Assembly: GCA_045540715.1 (NCBI GenBank)
Contig: JAZQHT010000016.1
Location: 62,001 to 126,000, forward strand
Reading direction: 5' to 3'
DNA: 64,000 nucleotides
Source of the DNA: UMGS1279 sp045540715
Lineage (GTDB): Bacteria; Bacillota; Clostridia; Oscillospirales; Acutalibacteraceae
This document shows positions 26,043 to 35,757 of the stretch, one piece after another. The position numbers and the translations under genes were made by a program. The notes under the pieces are model-generated. The model made no database searches. It was not told the origin of the DNA and was given only the letters and a program-made list of their open reading frames with translations. Each line of letters opens with the position of its first letter. The stretch's first letter is position 1.

Positions 26043-26966
26043 ATGGATTTTACTGAAATTACCTTAAAGGTTAAAACTGAAGATTTAGAAATTGCATCGG
26101 CAATTGCTAATATGACGGTGCCTTACGGCATTTACATAGAAGATTATTCCGATTTAGAAACCGAAGCCGTAGCAATTGCTCATATAGACTTAATTGATGA
26201 AGAACTTTTAGAACGCGATAAAACCACCGCCGTTATTCATATCTATTTACCGCTTGAAGAAAGCCCTTTAGAAGCAATTTCATATTTAGAAGAACGCCTA
26301 AATGCCGAAAAAATTGCCTTTACGGTTACAAGCGGCGAAGTATATTCTAAAGACTATTTAAACAACTGGAAAAAATACTTTAAGAAAAAAGAAATCGGCG
26401 AAAAATTGCTTATTTTACCCTCTTGGGAAAAGGAAGAAAACACCAATAGAACAATATTAAAAATTGATCCCGGTGCTGCTTTTGGCACAGGCACACACGC
26501 AACAACCTCAATGTGTTTAGAGTTACTTGATAACTGCGTTAAAAAAGATATGGAAGTTTTAGATATTGGTTGCGGTAGCGGCATACTTTCTGTTGCTTCT
26601 GCACTGCTTGGTGCTAAAAAAGCGCTTGGTGTAGATATTGATGAAACCGCCGTTAAGGTTTCAAAAGAAACGGCCGCATTAAACGGTGTTACTAAAAACA
26701 CAGAGTTTTTTGTTGGTGATGCAATAAAAGAAGTAAACGGCAAATTTGATATTATAGTTGCCAATATAGTTGCAGATGTTATAATATATTTAAGTGATAA
26801 AATTAAACCATTGCTTAAAGAAGGCGGCATTTTTATTTGTTCGGGCATTATTGAAGGCCGCGAACTAGAAGTAAAAGAAGCCTTAGAACAAAGTGGGATG
26901 GTTATAACTAAGTATTGCAACATAGATAATTGGTACGCATTTGGAGGAAGCTATGATAGAGCTTAG
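26043..26966 (+). CDS. prmA: Ribosomal protein L11 methyltransferase
   Basis: SAM-dependent enzyme that trimethylates L11. The SAM motif VLDIGCGSGILSVAS is at about 174-188, followed by NIVADVI, the motif corresponding to the NPPY region of other methyltransferases. The N-terminal domain ends in the family signature DYLNNWKKYF. 307 residues. The ATG follows the GGAGGG of an interspersed repeat with normal spacing, so the repeat provides the translation signal. It overlaps prfB by 14 bases. Confidence 0.94.
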   Translation: MDFTEITLKVKTEDLEIASAIANMTVPYGIYIEDYSDLETEAVAIAHIDLIDEELLERDKTTAVIHIYLPLEESPLEAISYLEERLNAEKIAFTVTSGEVYSKDYLNNWKKYFKKKEIGEKLLILPSWEKEENTNRTILKIDPGAAFGTGTHATTSMCLELLDNCVKKDMEVLDIGCGSGILSVASALLGAKKALGVDIDETAVKVSKETAALNGVTKNTEFFVGDAIKEVNGKFDIIVANIVADVIIYLSDKIKPLLKEGGIFICSGIIEGRELEVKEALEQSGMVITKYCNIDNWYAFGGSYDRA

Positions 26967-28065
26967 CGAAAAAGCGCTTGAATTAAAATCAAAAGAAAAA
27001 GAATTATTAGAGCTTTATAACACCTTAGAAATTGAAAGTTTAAAAAATTCGGTTAACATTTTAGAAGAAAAAACTGCTTCTTCCGGCTTTTGGGACGACC
27101 CCGAAGAAAGTCAAAAGGTGCTAAAAGAAATAAGCGCAAAAAAAGCAAAAATTAATAGTTATACCGCTTTAAAATCTTCTTATGAAGACCTTTTGGTGCT
27201 TATTGAAATGGCCGATGAAGAAGATGACGAAAGTTTACTTCCCGAAATTGAAGAAGGCTTTAATAAATTTTACACCGATTTAGAAACAATTACCCTTTCC
27301 ACCCTTCTTTCAGGTGAATATGATAGCAAAAATGCTATTTTAACCTTTCACGCAGGGGCTGGCGGTACCGAAGCCCAAGACTGGAACGAAATGCTTGTTC
27401 GTATGTACACTCGTTGGGGTGAAAGGCATGGTTTTAAGGTTAAAACTATAGACTTTTTAGATGGTGAAGAAGCAGGGTTAAAATCTTGCGTGCTAACGGT
27501 TGAAGGCCTTAACGCTTACGGTTATTTAAAGGGCGAAAACGGGGTTCACCGCCTTGTTAGAATTTCTCCTTTCGATGCTTCGGGCAGAAGACACACCTCT
27601 TTTGCATCTTTAGAAGTTATGCCCGAAATTGACGACGACGCTAATATTGAAATACGCGAAGAAGATTTAAAGGTTGATACCTATCGTAGTGGCGGGGCTG
27701 GCGGTCAGCACGTTAACAAAACCGAAAGTGCCGTGCGTATTACCCATATACCAACCGGTATTATTGTTGCTTGCCAAAACGAAAGAAGCCAACACCAAAA
27801 CCGCGAGGTTGCCTTAAAAATGCTTAAAAGTAAGCTCGTTGAAATTAAAGAGCGCGAGCATTTAGATAAAATTGAAGACATTAAAGGTGTTAAAACCGAA
27901 ATTGCTTGGGGCAGTCAAATTCGTTCTTACGTTTTTATGCCTTATACTTTAGCAAAAGACCATAGAACAAACGCCGAAAACGGCAATATAAACGCCGTTA
28001 TGGATGGCGATATTGACCATTTTATAAACTCTTATTTAATTGCAAAAAGCAAGGGTGAAATTTAA
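26953..28065 (+). CDS. prfB: Peptide chain release factor 2, without frameshift
   Basis: RF2 recognises UGA and UAA. SPFDASGRRHTSF marks it as RF2 rather than RF1 (SPF tripeptide), and GGQ is at 250-252, matching the E. coli numbering. The 370-residue frame is uninterrupted: the segment where most bacteria have a programmed +1 frameshift (CTT TGA) reads CTT TAT AAC here, so the usual autoregulation is absent. A TTG at 26941 is not used because GGAGGA (26943-26948) lies between it and the ATG at 26953. It overlaps prmA and shares TAATG with luxS. Confidence 0.95.
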   Translation: MIELSEKALELKSKEKELLELYNTLEIESLKNSVNILEEKTASSGFWDDPEESQKVLKEISAKKAKINSYTALKSSYEDLLVLIEMADEEDDESLLPEIEEGFNKFYTDLETITLSTLLSGEYDSKNAILTFHAGAGGTEAQDWNEMLVRMYTRWGERHGFKVKTIDFLDGEEAGLKSCVLTVEGLNAYGYLKGENGVHRLVRISPFDASGRRHTSFASLEVMPEIDDDANIEIREEDLKVDTYRSGGAGGQHVNKTESAVRITHIPTGIIVACQNERSQHQNREVALKMLKSKLVEIKEREHLDKIEDIKGVKTEIAWGSQIRSYVFMPYTLAKDHRTNAENGNINAVMDGDIDHFINSYLIAKSKGEI

Positions 28066-28511
28066 TGCAAAAAATAACCTCTTTTACAATTGACCACACA
28101 AAATTAGAGCCGGGGCTATACGTTTCAAGAATAGATGGCGATATTACTACCTATGATTTAAGAACTAAAAAGCCAAACACTAATGTTCTTATGGACAACG
28201 AAACCATGCACACTCTTGAACATATGTTAGCCACCTTTTTAAGAAACGGCGAAATTAAGAATAAGGTTATTTATTTTGGTCCAATGGGTTGCCAAACGGG
28301 TTTTTATTTACTTATAAAAAATGCAAATAACGAAGAAACTAAAAGGGTTTTAATAAAGGCACTTAAAGATACAATAAACCACAACGGAGAGGTTTTTGGC
28401 AATAGCGCGGTTGAGTGCGGTAATCATAAAACCTTAAACTTAGAAAAAGCAAAACTAGAAGCCGAAAGTTATTTGAAAATATTAGAAAATACATCAACTT
28501 TTAACTATTAA
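28065..28511 (+). CDS. luxS: S-ribosylhomocysteine lyase
   Basis: Cleaves S-ribosylhomocysteine to homocysteine and the autoinducer-2 precursor DPD, part of methyl-cycle recycling. The metal motif HTLEH gives H49, E52 and H53, the third ligand is C118 in VECGNH, and the catalytic cysteine is C76 in GPMGC. 148 residues is slightly short but complete. It is co-translated with prfB (shared A in TAATG) and followed by alr. No Pfs (nucleosidase) gene is in the window. Confidence 0.95.
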   Translation: MQKITSFTIDHTKLEPGLYVSRIDGDITTYDLRTKKPNTNVLMDNETMHTLEHMLATFLRNGEIKNKVIYFGPMGCQTGFYLLIKNANNEETKRVLIKALKDTINHNGEVFGNSAVECGNHKTLNLEKAKLEAESYLKILENTSTFNY

Positions 28512-28523
28512 GAAGGTGAATTT

Positions 28524-29690
28524 ATGCAAGGAAAACGTTCCTGGGCAGAAATTGATTTAGACGCTTTAAAGCAAAACGTTGAAAAAATAAAAGCCACCAT
28601 AAAAAGCGGCGAATATATGGCGGTTGTAAAGGCCGATGCCTATGGGCATGGTGCTGCAGTTATTACTCCACTTTTAGAAAAATGGGGTATAAATAACTTT
28701 GCGGTAGCCACCATTGAAGAAGCCGAAGAACTACGCCGTGTGGGTGTGCTTGGCAATATTTTAATTTTGGGTTATACAGACACAGATTTGGCCTTTTCTT
28801 TATACGAAAACAATATTAATCAAACGGTATTTTCTTTAAATTATGCTAAAGAATTAAATGCAGTTGCAAAAAAACGCGGCATAAAAATTTCGGTAACAAT
28901 AAAACTAGATACAGGTATGAGCCGCATAGGTTTTAACTGCAGAAATAAAGATGCAATTGAAAGTTCTAGCTTAGAAATTGCCGAGGTAGCAAAACTTAAC
29001 AATTTAAATATTACAGGTTGCTTTACTCACTTTGCTGTAGCAGATAGTGAAGAAGACAATAACGTGGCTTTTACAAACGTTCAAGCAAACCTATTTTTAT
29101 CTGCTGTTGCAGAAATTAAGGCAAAAACAGGCAAAGATTTAAAAATTCATTGTAATAATTCTGCAGGCGCATTATATTACCCCGATATGCAACTAAATTA
29201 TAGCCGCATAGGTATTGCAATGTACGGCTTAACGCCCGATCCTTCTTTAAATTTGCCCATAAAATTAGAGCCGGTTATGAGCTTTAAAACGGTTATTAGC
29301 CAAATTAAAACCATTACAAAAGACCAAACCGTAAGCTACGGCAGAACCTTTAAAGCAGAAAATGATATTACAGTAGCCACACTCCCTGTTGGTTATGCAG
29401 ATGGAATTTTACGCGGCTTTTCTAACAAAGGTTGCGTGCTTGTAAACGGTCAAAAAGCAAAAATAATTGGCCGTGTTTGTATGGATCAAACGATGGTTGA
29501 TATAACCGGCATTAAAGCAAAAGAGGGCGACGTTGTTGAAATTTTCGGTAAAAATCTACCTGCAGATGAACTTGCCGCTTTAAACGATACCATTAATTAC
29601 GAGCTTGTTTGTGCGGTGTCAAGAAGAATACCAAGAATATACTTTAAGCAAAATAAAATTACACGAATTGAAAATTACATAACAGGCTAA
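28524..29690 (+). CDS. alr: Alanine racemase
   Basis: PLP enzyme making D-alanine for peptidoglycan. The PLP lysine K36 lies in VVKADAYGHG, and the second catalytic base Y272 in SYGRTF, followed by TLPVGYADG. The 388 residues cover both the barrel and the C-terminal beta domain. Ribosome site AGAAGGTG before the ATG. It is the last gene of prmA-prfB-luxS-alr and is followed by a terminator. Confidence 0.96.
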   Translation: MQGKRSWAEIDLDALKQNVEKIKATIKSGEYMAVVKADAYGHGAAVITPLLEKWGINNFAVATIEEAEELRRVGVLGNILILGYTDTDLAFSLYENNINQTVFSLNYAKELNAVAKKRGIKISVTIKLDTGMSRIGFNCRNKDAIESSSLEIAEVAKLNNLNITGCFTHFAVADSEEDNNVAFTNVQANLFLSAVAEIKAKTGKDLKIHCNNSAGALYYPDMQLNYSRIGIAMYGLTPDPSLNLPIKLEPVMSFKTVISQIKTITKDQTVSYGRTFKAENDITVATLPVGYADGILRGFSNKGCVLVNGQKAKIIGRVCMDQTMVDITGIKAKEGDVVEIFGKNLPADELAALNDTINYELVCAVSRRIPRIYFKQNKITRIENYITG

Positions 29691-29692
29691 AT

Positions 29693-29723
29693 AAAAGCAC
29701 CCTAAAAATTGGGTGCTTTTTAT
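29693..29723 (+). terminator. Terminator after alr
   Basis: AAAAGCACCC (29693-29702) pairs with GGGTGCTTTT (29711-29720), followed by T. Confidence 0.9.
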
Positions 29724-29779
29724 TGCCATTTTAAGTTAATAGGTTTAAAAAAATGTTAGCCGTTAGTATTTTTTTAGCC

Positions 29780-29808
29780 TTGAATAGACGATTTTAAAAT
29801 TATATAAT
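29780..29808 (+). promoter_or_regulatory. Promoter of the giant SGNH protein
   Basis: TTGAAT (29780-29785), 17 bases, TATAAT (29803-29808). Start expected near 29815, giving a leader of about 45 bases. Confidence 0.8.
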
Positions 29809-29859
29809 TAAGTGTGTATATATATTTTAAATATATTTATTTCTTGTGGAGGAAAAATT

Positions 29860-32800
29860 ATGAAAAAACATCTTTCAATTCTGCTTTCGTTAGTGTTAGT
29901 AGTTGTAGGCATAATTCCCTGCCTTTCTAATATTAGCGTAAAAGCAGAAAATCCAAACCTTATTACCGATGGCGACTTTGAAAGCTACGCAGTTAATACC
30001 GAACTTACTAGCGGCGCATTTCATTGGGTAAGCGGCAACGGTATTAACAAATTATCTTGGGTAGATATTAAAGATAATGGTTGGACAATGTCGGCTTACG
30101 GTAAAGCATCGGTTATCGACGTTTCATCAATTGGCGGTAGCAAAGCTTTGCAATTAAACAGCCCCGACCACGTAACATATAAGGTGGTAAGGGTTGAGCC
30201 AAACACTCTTTACGAATTCACTTATGATTATTATCAAGTAAAACAGGCAATCTCTAATCCATCTGCTTATGGTGTAATTGGCTTTGCAGATGACGTTACA
30301 CGTTTGCCAATTTTAAATAGTAATAAGGTTTATATTTCGGGTGGCGGCACAGGTATTGGCACAAGCGAAACCGATACTTACCCTGCAGTAAGCAACATTA
30401 CTTTAACCGAAGTAACAAACGTTTTAGGCGAAAATGGTGTGGTTAATAACTGGACTAAAGCAAAACTACGCTTTAATTCGGGCATATTTACCCACGTTGC
30501 ACTACCTTTCTATGCTTCTAACAGTTCTAAAGAATTGGTTGTTGTTGACAATCTAACTTTAAGAGTTGTTCCAACAGCAAGTGTTACCACAAATACAGTG
30601 GGAGCAGGCGGCATTGGTGGTGTGGCAAGCGTTACACCAAACAATCAGCCACTTGAAGACGGCCTTGCTTTAACATATAAAGCAACTGTAACTCACGATT
30701 ATTCAACATTTTTAGGTTGGTTTAAACCAGGTGAAAGCACACCCTATAAAACCGATTTAACCTTTACAGAAAATTATAATTCTGCAACCTATGAAGTTTT
30801 AGAAGCAAGATTTTCTTCCACAGTTAAAAATATGATTAACGACTCTAACTTTGAAAATTATGCCGTTGGCCATAATTTACAGGGTGACGCCACAAACCGT
30901 TGGGACGGCGAAGGCATTAAAGGTAACTACGCAACACCGGGTGAATCCGGTTGGATTTCGGCAGGTAACTGGATGAAAATGTTTGTTACCGACGAAAAAG
31001 CAGTTTCGGGTACAAAGAGCTTCTCCTTACAAGGCGGAAACTCTGTTGGTAAGGTAGTTAAGGTTGAAGGCAACAAAAATTATACTTTAAGCTTTAAATA
31101 CTATGCACCTTCAGGTAATAAAATTTCTCACGTTGGTGTTAGAGATTTAACAGGCGTTACCGAATTCCCATTTGAAAACAGCTATTACGGTAACGACACA
31201 AAATTTACAAGTTTTTATCAATATACTCACGCAGCTTCGGTTGTTAACGACGAGTGGACAACAGTAAGCATTGATATTGCAACTAACAGCACAACCGAAC
31301 AAATTGGTATTTTCTTTGCAGGAAACACAATTGCTGCCGATACCTTTATTTATTACGATGATATTTATTTAATCGAAAAAGGTAGCGCCGCAAACTTCTC
31401 GCAAATTAATAACCAATATAAAACACAAGGTAGAACAGTTTATAAAGACGGTATGCCATCTTTATTCTACACAGCATCTGCTTTTGAATTTTCTGCAAAC
31501 TTTGCGGGCGATGCAATTGTTAACTTCCAAGTAGATTCACTAAAAGATGCTTTTGGTGAAGAACATTACTTAACAGTTTACGTTGATGGCGTAAGAAACC
31601 CCGAAAGATTAGTTATTGACAAAGCAGGTAGCGTTAACGTAACAGTCGCTGAAGATTTAGAAGCAGGCGATCACACAATTTCAATTTATCGTGCTTCTGA
31701 AAACTATCAAGGTAAAATGTACGTTCGCGGCGTTATTTTACCCGAAGGTGCAACTGCACTGGCCGCCCCCGCAAATAAAGATAAATATATTGAAGTAATT
31801 GGCGATAGTATTACTTCCGGTTGGGGTATTGTGCCATATAGCGGTTCAGAAACCGCAACTTCTCTTCGTGAAGACGGCACAAAAACCTATGCCTTCTTAA
31901 CAAAAGAAGCATTAGATACTGATATTAGCGTTATTTCACAAAGCGGTATTGGTATTGCTTGCCACGCAAACGGTAACACCGACGATACAATGGATATGGT
32001 ATATCCCGTTGTAAACTATTCACATGGTTATAAAGATACCTATAATCATGCTCGTCAACCAGATATTGTTATTATCAATATCGGTACTAACGATAATTAC
32101 GCTTTAACACACGGCACAATGACAACTACCGAAGTCAAAGAAAAGTTTAAAAATTTCTTATATTATGTTCGCGAAAAGAACCCTGCCGCAAACATTATTT
32201 GGGTATATGGTATGATGCTTTCTGCCCAAAGCGAAATGAATACCGTTATTCAAAACGCAATTGAAGAGGTTGGCGGCGAAGCATGTAAATTCTATTCAAT
32301 TGGTATGACAGGCAACCAATCAGCTCACGCCGGCCACCCCGACGCTGCAGCACACGTAGCCGCAAGTGAAGCACTAGTAAACTTTATTAACGAAAAGAAT
32401 TTATTAGCTTCAACCCCAGCAGTAGAACCCGAAAAACCCGATGATGACGAAATTGAAGACGATACAGACAACCTAATTGACGACGGTACTTTTGAAGATT
32501 ATGCAGTTGGTACCGGCGTAAACGCAGGCGCTTACCACTATATCTCGGGCAACGGCGTTAATAAGCTAACTTGGGTTGATATTAAAGACAATGGCTGGAC
32601 AATGTCGGCTTATGGTAGTGGTGTTGTTGTTGACGCTTCTCCTTATGGCGGCACAAAAGCATTACAATTAAATAGTCCCGACCACGTAACATATAAGGTT
32701 GTAAAGGTAGAGCCCAACACCCTTTACGAATTTACTTATAGTTATTATCAAACAAAACTAGCACTATCTAATCCATCCGCTTATGGTGTAATTGGTTTTG

Positions 32801-35757
32801 CTGATGACGTTACACGCCTACCAATTTTAAACGCTAATAAGGTTTATATTTCGGCAGGCGGCACAGGTATAGGAGAAAGTGAAACCGACCCATATCCTGC
32901 AGTAACAAATATAACAACAACCGAAATCACAAACGTTTTAGGCGAACATGGTAAATTAAATACCTGGACTACCGTTAAGCTTCAATTTAACTCCGGCGAA
33001 TTTTCAACCGTTGCATTGCCTTTCTATGCTTCTAACGCAAAGGTTGACGGTGCTTATCAAACAGTTTTAGTAGATAACCTATCCTTAAAAGCAGTTCCTA
33101 AAGAAGTTATAACCGATGGTTCGTTTGAAAATACAACTGCACAACCTGGTGGCACTTTAGATAACAATAAGCAAATTTGGGCAACAGGCGCTAACTATAC
33201 AAGCCCAACACAGGTTATGAACGCGGCCGATTTTGTTGGCGGTGTTTACGCAGGCGGTTGGGTAGTTAAAGAAAACACAACCTACGCCTTTACTGCAAAT
33301 AGCCAAAACGAAAATCCCACAACCCCCGAAACTCCTTACGGCGAAAATATGCTAATGATTAGAAACCGTTGGCAAGCATTATGTAAAGTTGCAAACGTTA
33401 AAAATAATAAAGATTATATTTTAACCTATTATTATTACGCAACAGTAGAAAACCACAACCTAAACGTTAGCCAACCAAAACTAATTGGTATTGAAGACGT
33501 AAGCACAATTTACGCACAAAACGCTGCAGGTGGTCCTGATTCATACGTTAATACCAACGTTGAAGGTCAAGTTGCAATTGAAGGTTATTATTCCGATACT
33601 GCTGCCTTTGGCAGATGGGTAAAACGCACCGTTATATTTAATAGCGGTAATAGCGAAAAGGTTTTAATTCCATTTGACCATCAAAACGGTTTAATGTTTA
33701 TTGATAATATTGAATTAAAGGAAATGGTTCCTGTGGAAATTACCTATGATTTAAAAGAATCTGCAAGAATTGAAATTATCGACGGCATTGAAGATGCTCC
33801 CGTAGCAGATGGATCAATATTTACCTTTAAGGTTATTGCCGCAAAAGAAATTGTTTCAGTAACACAAAACGGCACTTTAGTAACACCCGATGCAAACGGC
33901 ATTTACAGCTTTACTGTTGACGGTAACACAACAATTGCAGTAAAAGTTACAGGCGATGAAAATCTTCCTGCGGCTGGCAAAACCGCAGACGGTAAAGACC
34001 TAACTAAATATGATACCGCTCTTTATACTGCAGACATTTCTAAAGGCGATACAGTTTATCACGAAGTAGCATTAAACTACGTTGGCAGAAATGAAATTCA
34101 ATTATTATACCCCATTTCAGAAATTATTTCTGTTCGTAATTACGGTTTAGATAAGCACTACGTTTTAGGTGTTGACTACGAAATTACTGCAGACGGTAAA
34201 CTAAAGATTTTAGAAAACGGCGGTATTCCACAATATCAAAACGCACCAATTAAAGATATTACAAGTTCTTCTTCAGATTGGGAAAAATCCTGGCCTGTTA
34301 GTGAAACACAACATATCTCTACTTGGGGCGACGACGTAATTCCTGCTTACGGTATTGCAGTAACCTATAAACACACAACCACTTGGAACGGCGGATTTAA
34401 GGGCTTTACTCAAAAAGACCAAACCGCAAAAATGCCAACAACCTACCAAAAACTACAAAACGGTAACGACGTTAATATTGTTTTCTTTGGCGATAGCGTA
34501 ACGGTTGGTTGGTCTTCTAGTGGCTTAAATCAAACTGTTTATAATGCAGACAACTCAACAACTAAGGTTGATTCACTAAACGTTAAGCCCTATGCTTCAA
34601 CTTGGGCAAATATGTTTGTTGAAAACCTAAAAGGCAGATATCCATCAGCTAATATTGATGCATATAACCTTGCATTAAGCGGTAAAGATTCGGCTTGGGG
34701 CAAAAACAACATCGTTGCTCGTTTAGGTTTACTTTCAGAAACACCCGATTTAGTTGTTATTGCATTTGGTTTAAACGATTCATTAGATAATTACACTTCA
34801 GTTTCAGCTTATAAAGCAAACATTGAAAGCATTATTACAAACGTTCGTGCAGTTTGTGGCGACGATACCGAAATTTTATTAGTATCTCCCTTCTTACCAA
34901 ACATTAACTGCTCACGCTTTAGCGTTGATACCTTCACAGGTTACGAAAATGCTTTATTAGAAATTGCCGCAACCGATAGTCTAGTTGGTGTTGCAACAGT
35001 TACAAGCTACTTTAAAGAAATTGTAAAATCTAAAAACGTATCTGATTATTTAAGCCAAAACATTAACCACGGTAACGACTTTGCTAATAGAATTTACGCT
35101 CAAACTTTAATTGCGGCTACAACCTACGTTGAACCTGCCGCATATATACCCGGCGATATTAATGGCGATGGCGAAGTTACAAGTAAAGACTTAACTGCTT
35201 TACGCCGCTACTTAGCCGACTGGGACATTGAAGTAAACGAAGCCGCTTTAGACGTTAACGCAGATAACGAAGTAAGTGGTAAAGACGCAACTTATTTAGC
35301 AAGATATTTAGCCGACTGGAACGGTTACGAAGAAATTCCTTCGGTTGTTCCCCCTGCAGTGGTTAAAACAAGCATTACTCCAGAAGCAACAGTTTCGGGT
35401 ACAGATTTAGAGGTTAATCTATCTTTAAAGGATGCCGCTAAATTAAACGGTGTTGTTTCGGGTTATGAACTAACCTTAAAATACGATGCTACAAAGGTTG
35501 AATATAATTCAATTAGCTTACCTGCTAACTTTTTAGGAGACGCTAACGTTGTAGCAAACGGCGAATTAAAAATAGTTTGCTATTCTTCATCTAGCATTAA
35601 CACAGATATGCTTTTAAACTGCGTTAAATTCACAGTTAAAGATGGTGCTAGTGGTACCGCAGAATTTACTTTAACTGTTGACGAAATAACCAATAACGAA
35701 GGTGTACCTTTTGATTCAAATTTATATGAAGGCGGAACAGTAGGTATAGTTCTATGA
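29860..35757 (+). CDS. Giant secreted double SGNH-esterase with dockerin and cohesin-like domains
   Basis: 1965 residues. Signal peptide 1-28. A binding-type beta module (about 31-240) is nearly repeated at about 871-1080. An InlB/Listeria-type repeat (245-325) and another module (325-510) follow. A CE2-type jelly roll (520-635) leads into SGNH domain 1 with GDS 648-650, GTND 742-745 and a HPDAAAH segment at 826-832. An acidic linker is at 850-872. SGNH domain 2 has GDS 1544-1546, GLND 1637-1640 and His1737. A type I dockerin (1765-1825) has two calcium-loop repeats (GDINGDGEVTSKDL and DVNADNEVSGKDA). The end (1836-1965) resembles a cohesin. Likely removes acetyl or other ester groups from plant polysaccharides in an extracellular complex. 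The ATG at 29860 follows GTGGAGGA; an upstream GTG is rejected. Confidence 0.88.
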   Translation: MKKHLSILLSLVLVVVGIIPCLSNISVKAENPNLITDGDFESYAVNTELTSGAFHWVSGNGINKLSWVDIKDNGWTMSAYGKASVIDVSSIGGSKALQLNSPDHVTYKVVRVEPNTLYEFTYDYYQVKQAISNPSAYGVIGFADDVTRLPILNSNKVYISGGGTGIGTSETDTYPAVSNITLTEVTNVLGENGVVNNWTKAKLRFNSGIFTHVALPFYASNSSKELVVVDNLTLRVVPTASVTTNTVGAGGIGGVASVTPNNQPLEDGLALTYKATVTHDYSTFLGWFKPGESTPYKTDLTFTENYNSATYEVLEARFSSTVKNMINDSNFENYAVGHNLQGDATNRWDGEGIKGNYATPGESGWISAGNWMKMFVTDEKAVSGTKSFSLQGGNSVGKVVKVEGNKNYTLSFKYYAPSGNKISHVGVRDLTGVTEFPFENSYYGNDTKFTSFYQYTHAASVVNDEWTTVSIDIATNSTTEQIGIFFAGNTIAADTFIYYDDIYLIEKGSAANFSQINNQYKTQGRTVYKDGMPSLFYTASAFEFSANFAGDAIVNFQVDSLKDAFGEEHYLTVYVDGVRNPERLVIDKAGSVNVTVAEDLEAGDHTISIYRASENYQGKMYVRGVILPEGATALAAPANKDKYIEVIGDSITSGWGIVPYSGSETATSLREDGTKTYAFLTKEALDTDISVISQSGIGIACHANGNTDDTMDMVYPVVNYSHGYKDTYNHARQPDIVIINIGTNDNYALTHGTMTTTEVKEKFKNFLYYVREKNPAANIIWVYGMMLSAQSEMNTVIQNAIEEVGGEACKFYSIGMTGNQSAHAGHPDAAAHVAASEALVNFINEKNLLASTPAVEPEKPDDDEIEDDTDNLIDDGTFEDYAVGTGVNAGAYHYISGNGVNKLTWVDIKDNGWTMSAYGSGVVVDASPYGGTKALQLNSPDHVTYKVVKVEPNTLYEFTYSYYQTKLALSNPSAYGVIGFADDVTRLPILNANKVYISAGGTGIGESETDPYPAVTNITTTEITNVLGEHGKLNTWTTVKLQFNSGEFSTVALPFYASNAKVDGAYQTVLVDNLSLKAVPKEVITDGSFENTTAQPGGTLDNNKQIWATGANYTSPTQVMNAADFVGGVYAGGWVVKENTTYAFTANSQNENPTTPETPYGENMLMIRNRWQALCKVANVKNNKDYILTYYYYATVENHNLNVSQPKLIGIEDVSTIYAQNAAGGPDSYVNTNVEGQVAIEGYYSDTAAFGRWVKRTVIFNSGNSEKVLIPFDHQNGLMFIDNIELKEMVPVEITYDLKESARIEIIDGIEDAPVADGSIFTFKVIAAKEIVSVTQNGTLVTPDANGIYSFTVDGNTTIAVKVTGDENLPAAGKTADGKDLTKYDTALYTADISKGDTVYHEVALNYVGRNEIQLLYPISEIISVRNYGLDKHYVLGVDYEITADGKLKILENGGIPQYQNAPIKDITSSSSDWEKSWPVSETQHISTWGDDVIPAYGIAVTYKHTTTWNGGFKGFTQKDQTAKMPTTYQKLQNGNDVNIVFFGDSVTVGWSSSGLNQTVYNADNSTTKVDSLNVKPYASTWANMFVENLKGRYPSANIDAYNLALSGKDSAWGKNNIVARLGLLSETPDLVVIAFGLNDSLDNYTSVSAYKANIESIITNVRAVCGDDTEILLVSPFLPNINCSRFSVDTFTGYENALLEIAATDSLVGVATVTSYFKEIVKSKNVSDYLSQNINHGNDFANRIYAQTLIAATTYVEPAAYIPGDINGDGEVTSKDLTALRRYLADWDIEVNEAALDVNADNEVSGKDATYLARYLADWNGYEEIPSVVPPAVVKTSITPEATVSGTDLEVNLSLKDAAKLNGVVSGYELTLKYDATKVEYNSISLPANFLGDANVVANGELKIVCYSSSSINTDMLLNCVKFTVKDGASGTAEFTLTVDEITNNEGVPFDSNLYEGGTVGIVL

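Noticed and set aside
26354..26923. A 189-codon open frame antisense to prmA
   Set aside because: The plus-strand frame has clear methyltransferase motifs; the antisense product is Ser/Ile-rich shadow coding.
34489..35100. Second SGNH domain of the giant protein as inactive because a DxxH motif reads DFAN
   Set aside because: A histidine in the adjacent NHGND (His1737) can serve as the catalytic base as in related families, and the GDS and GLND motifs are intact.
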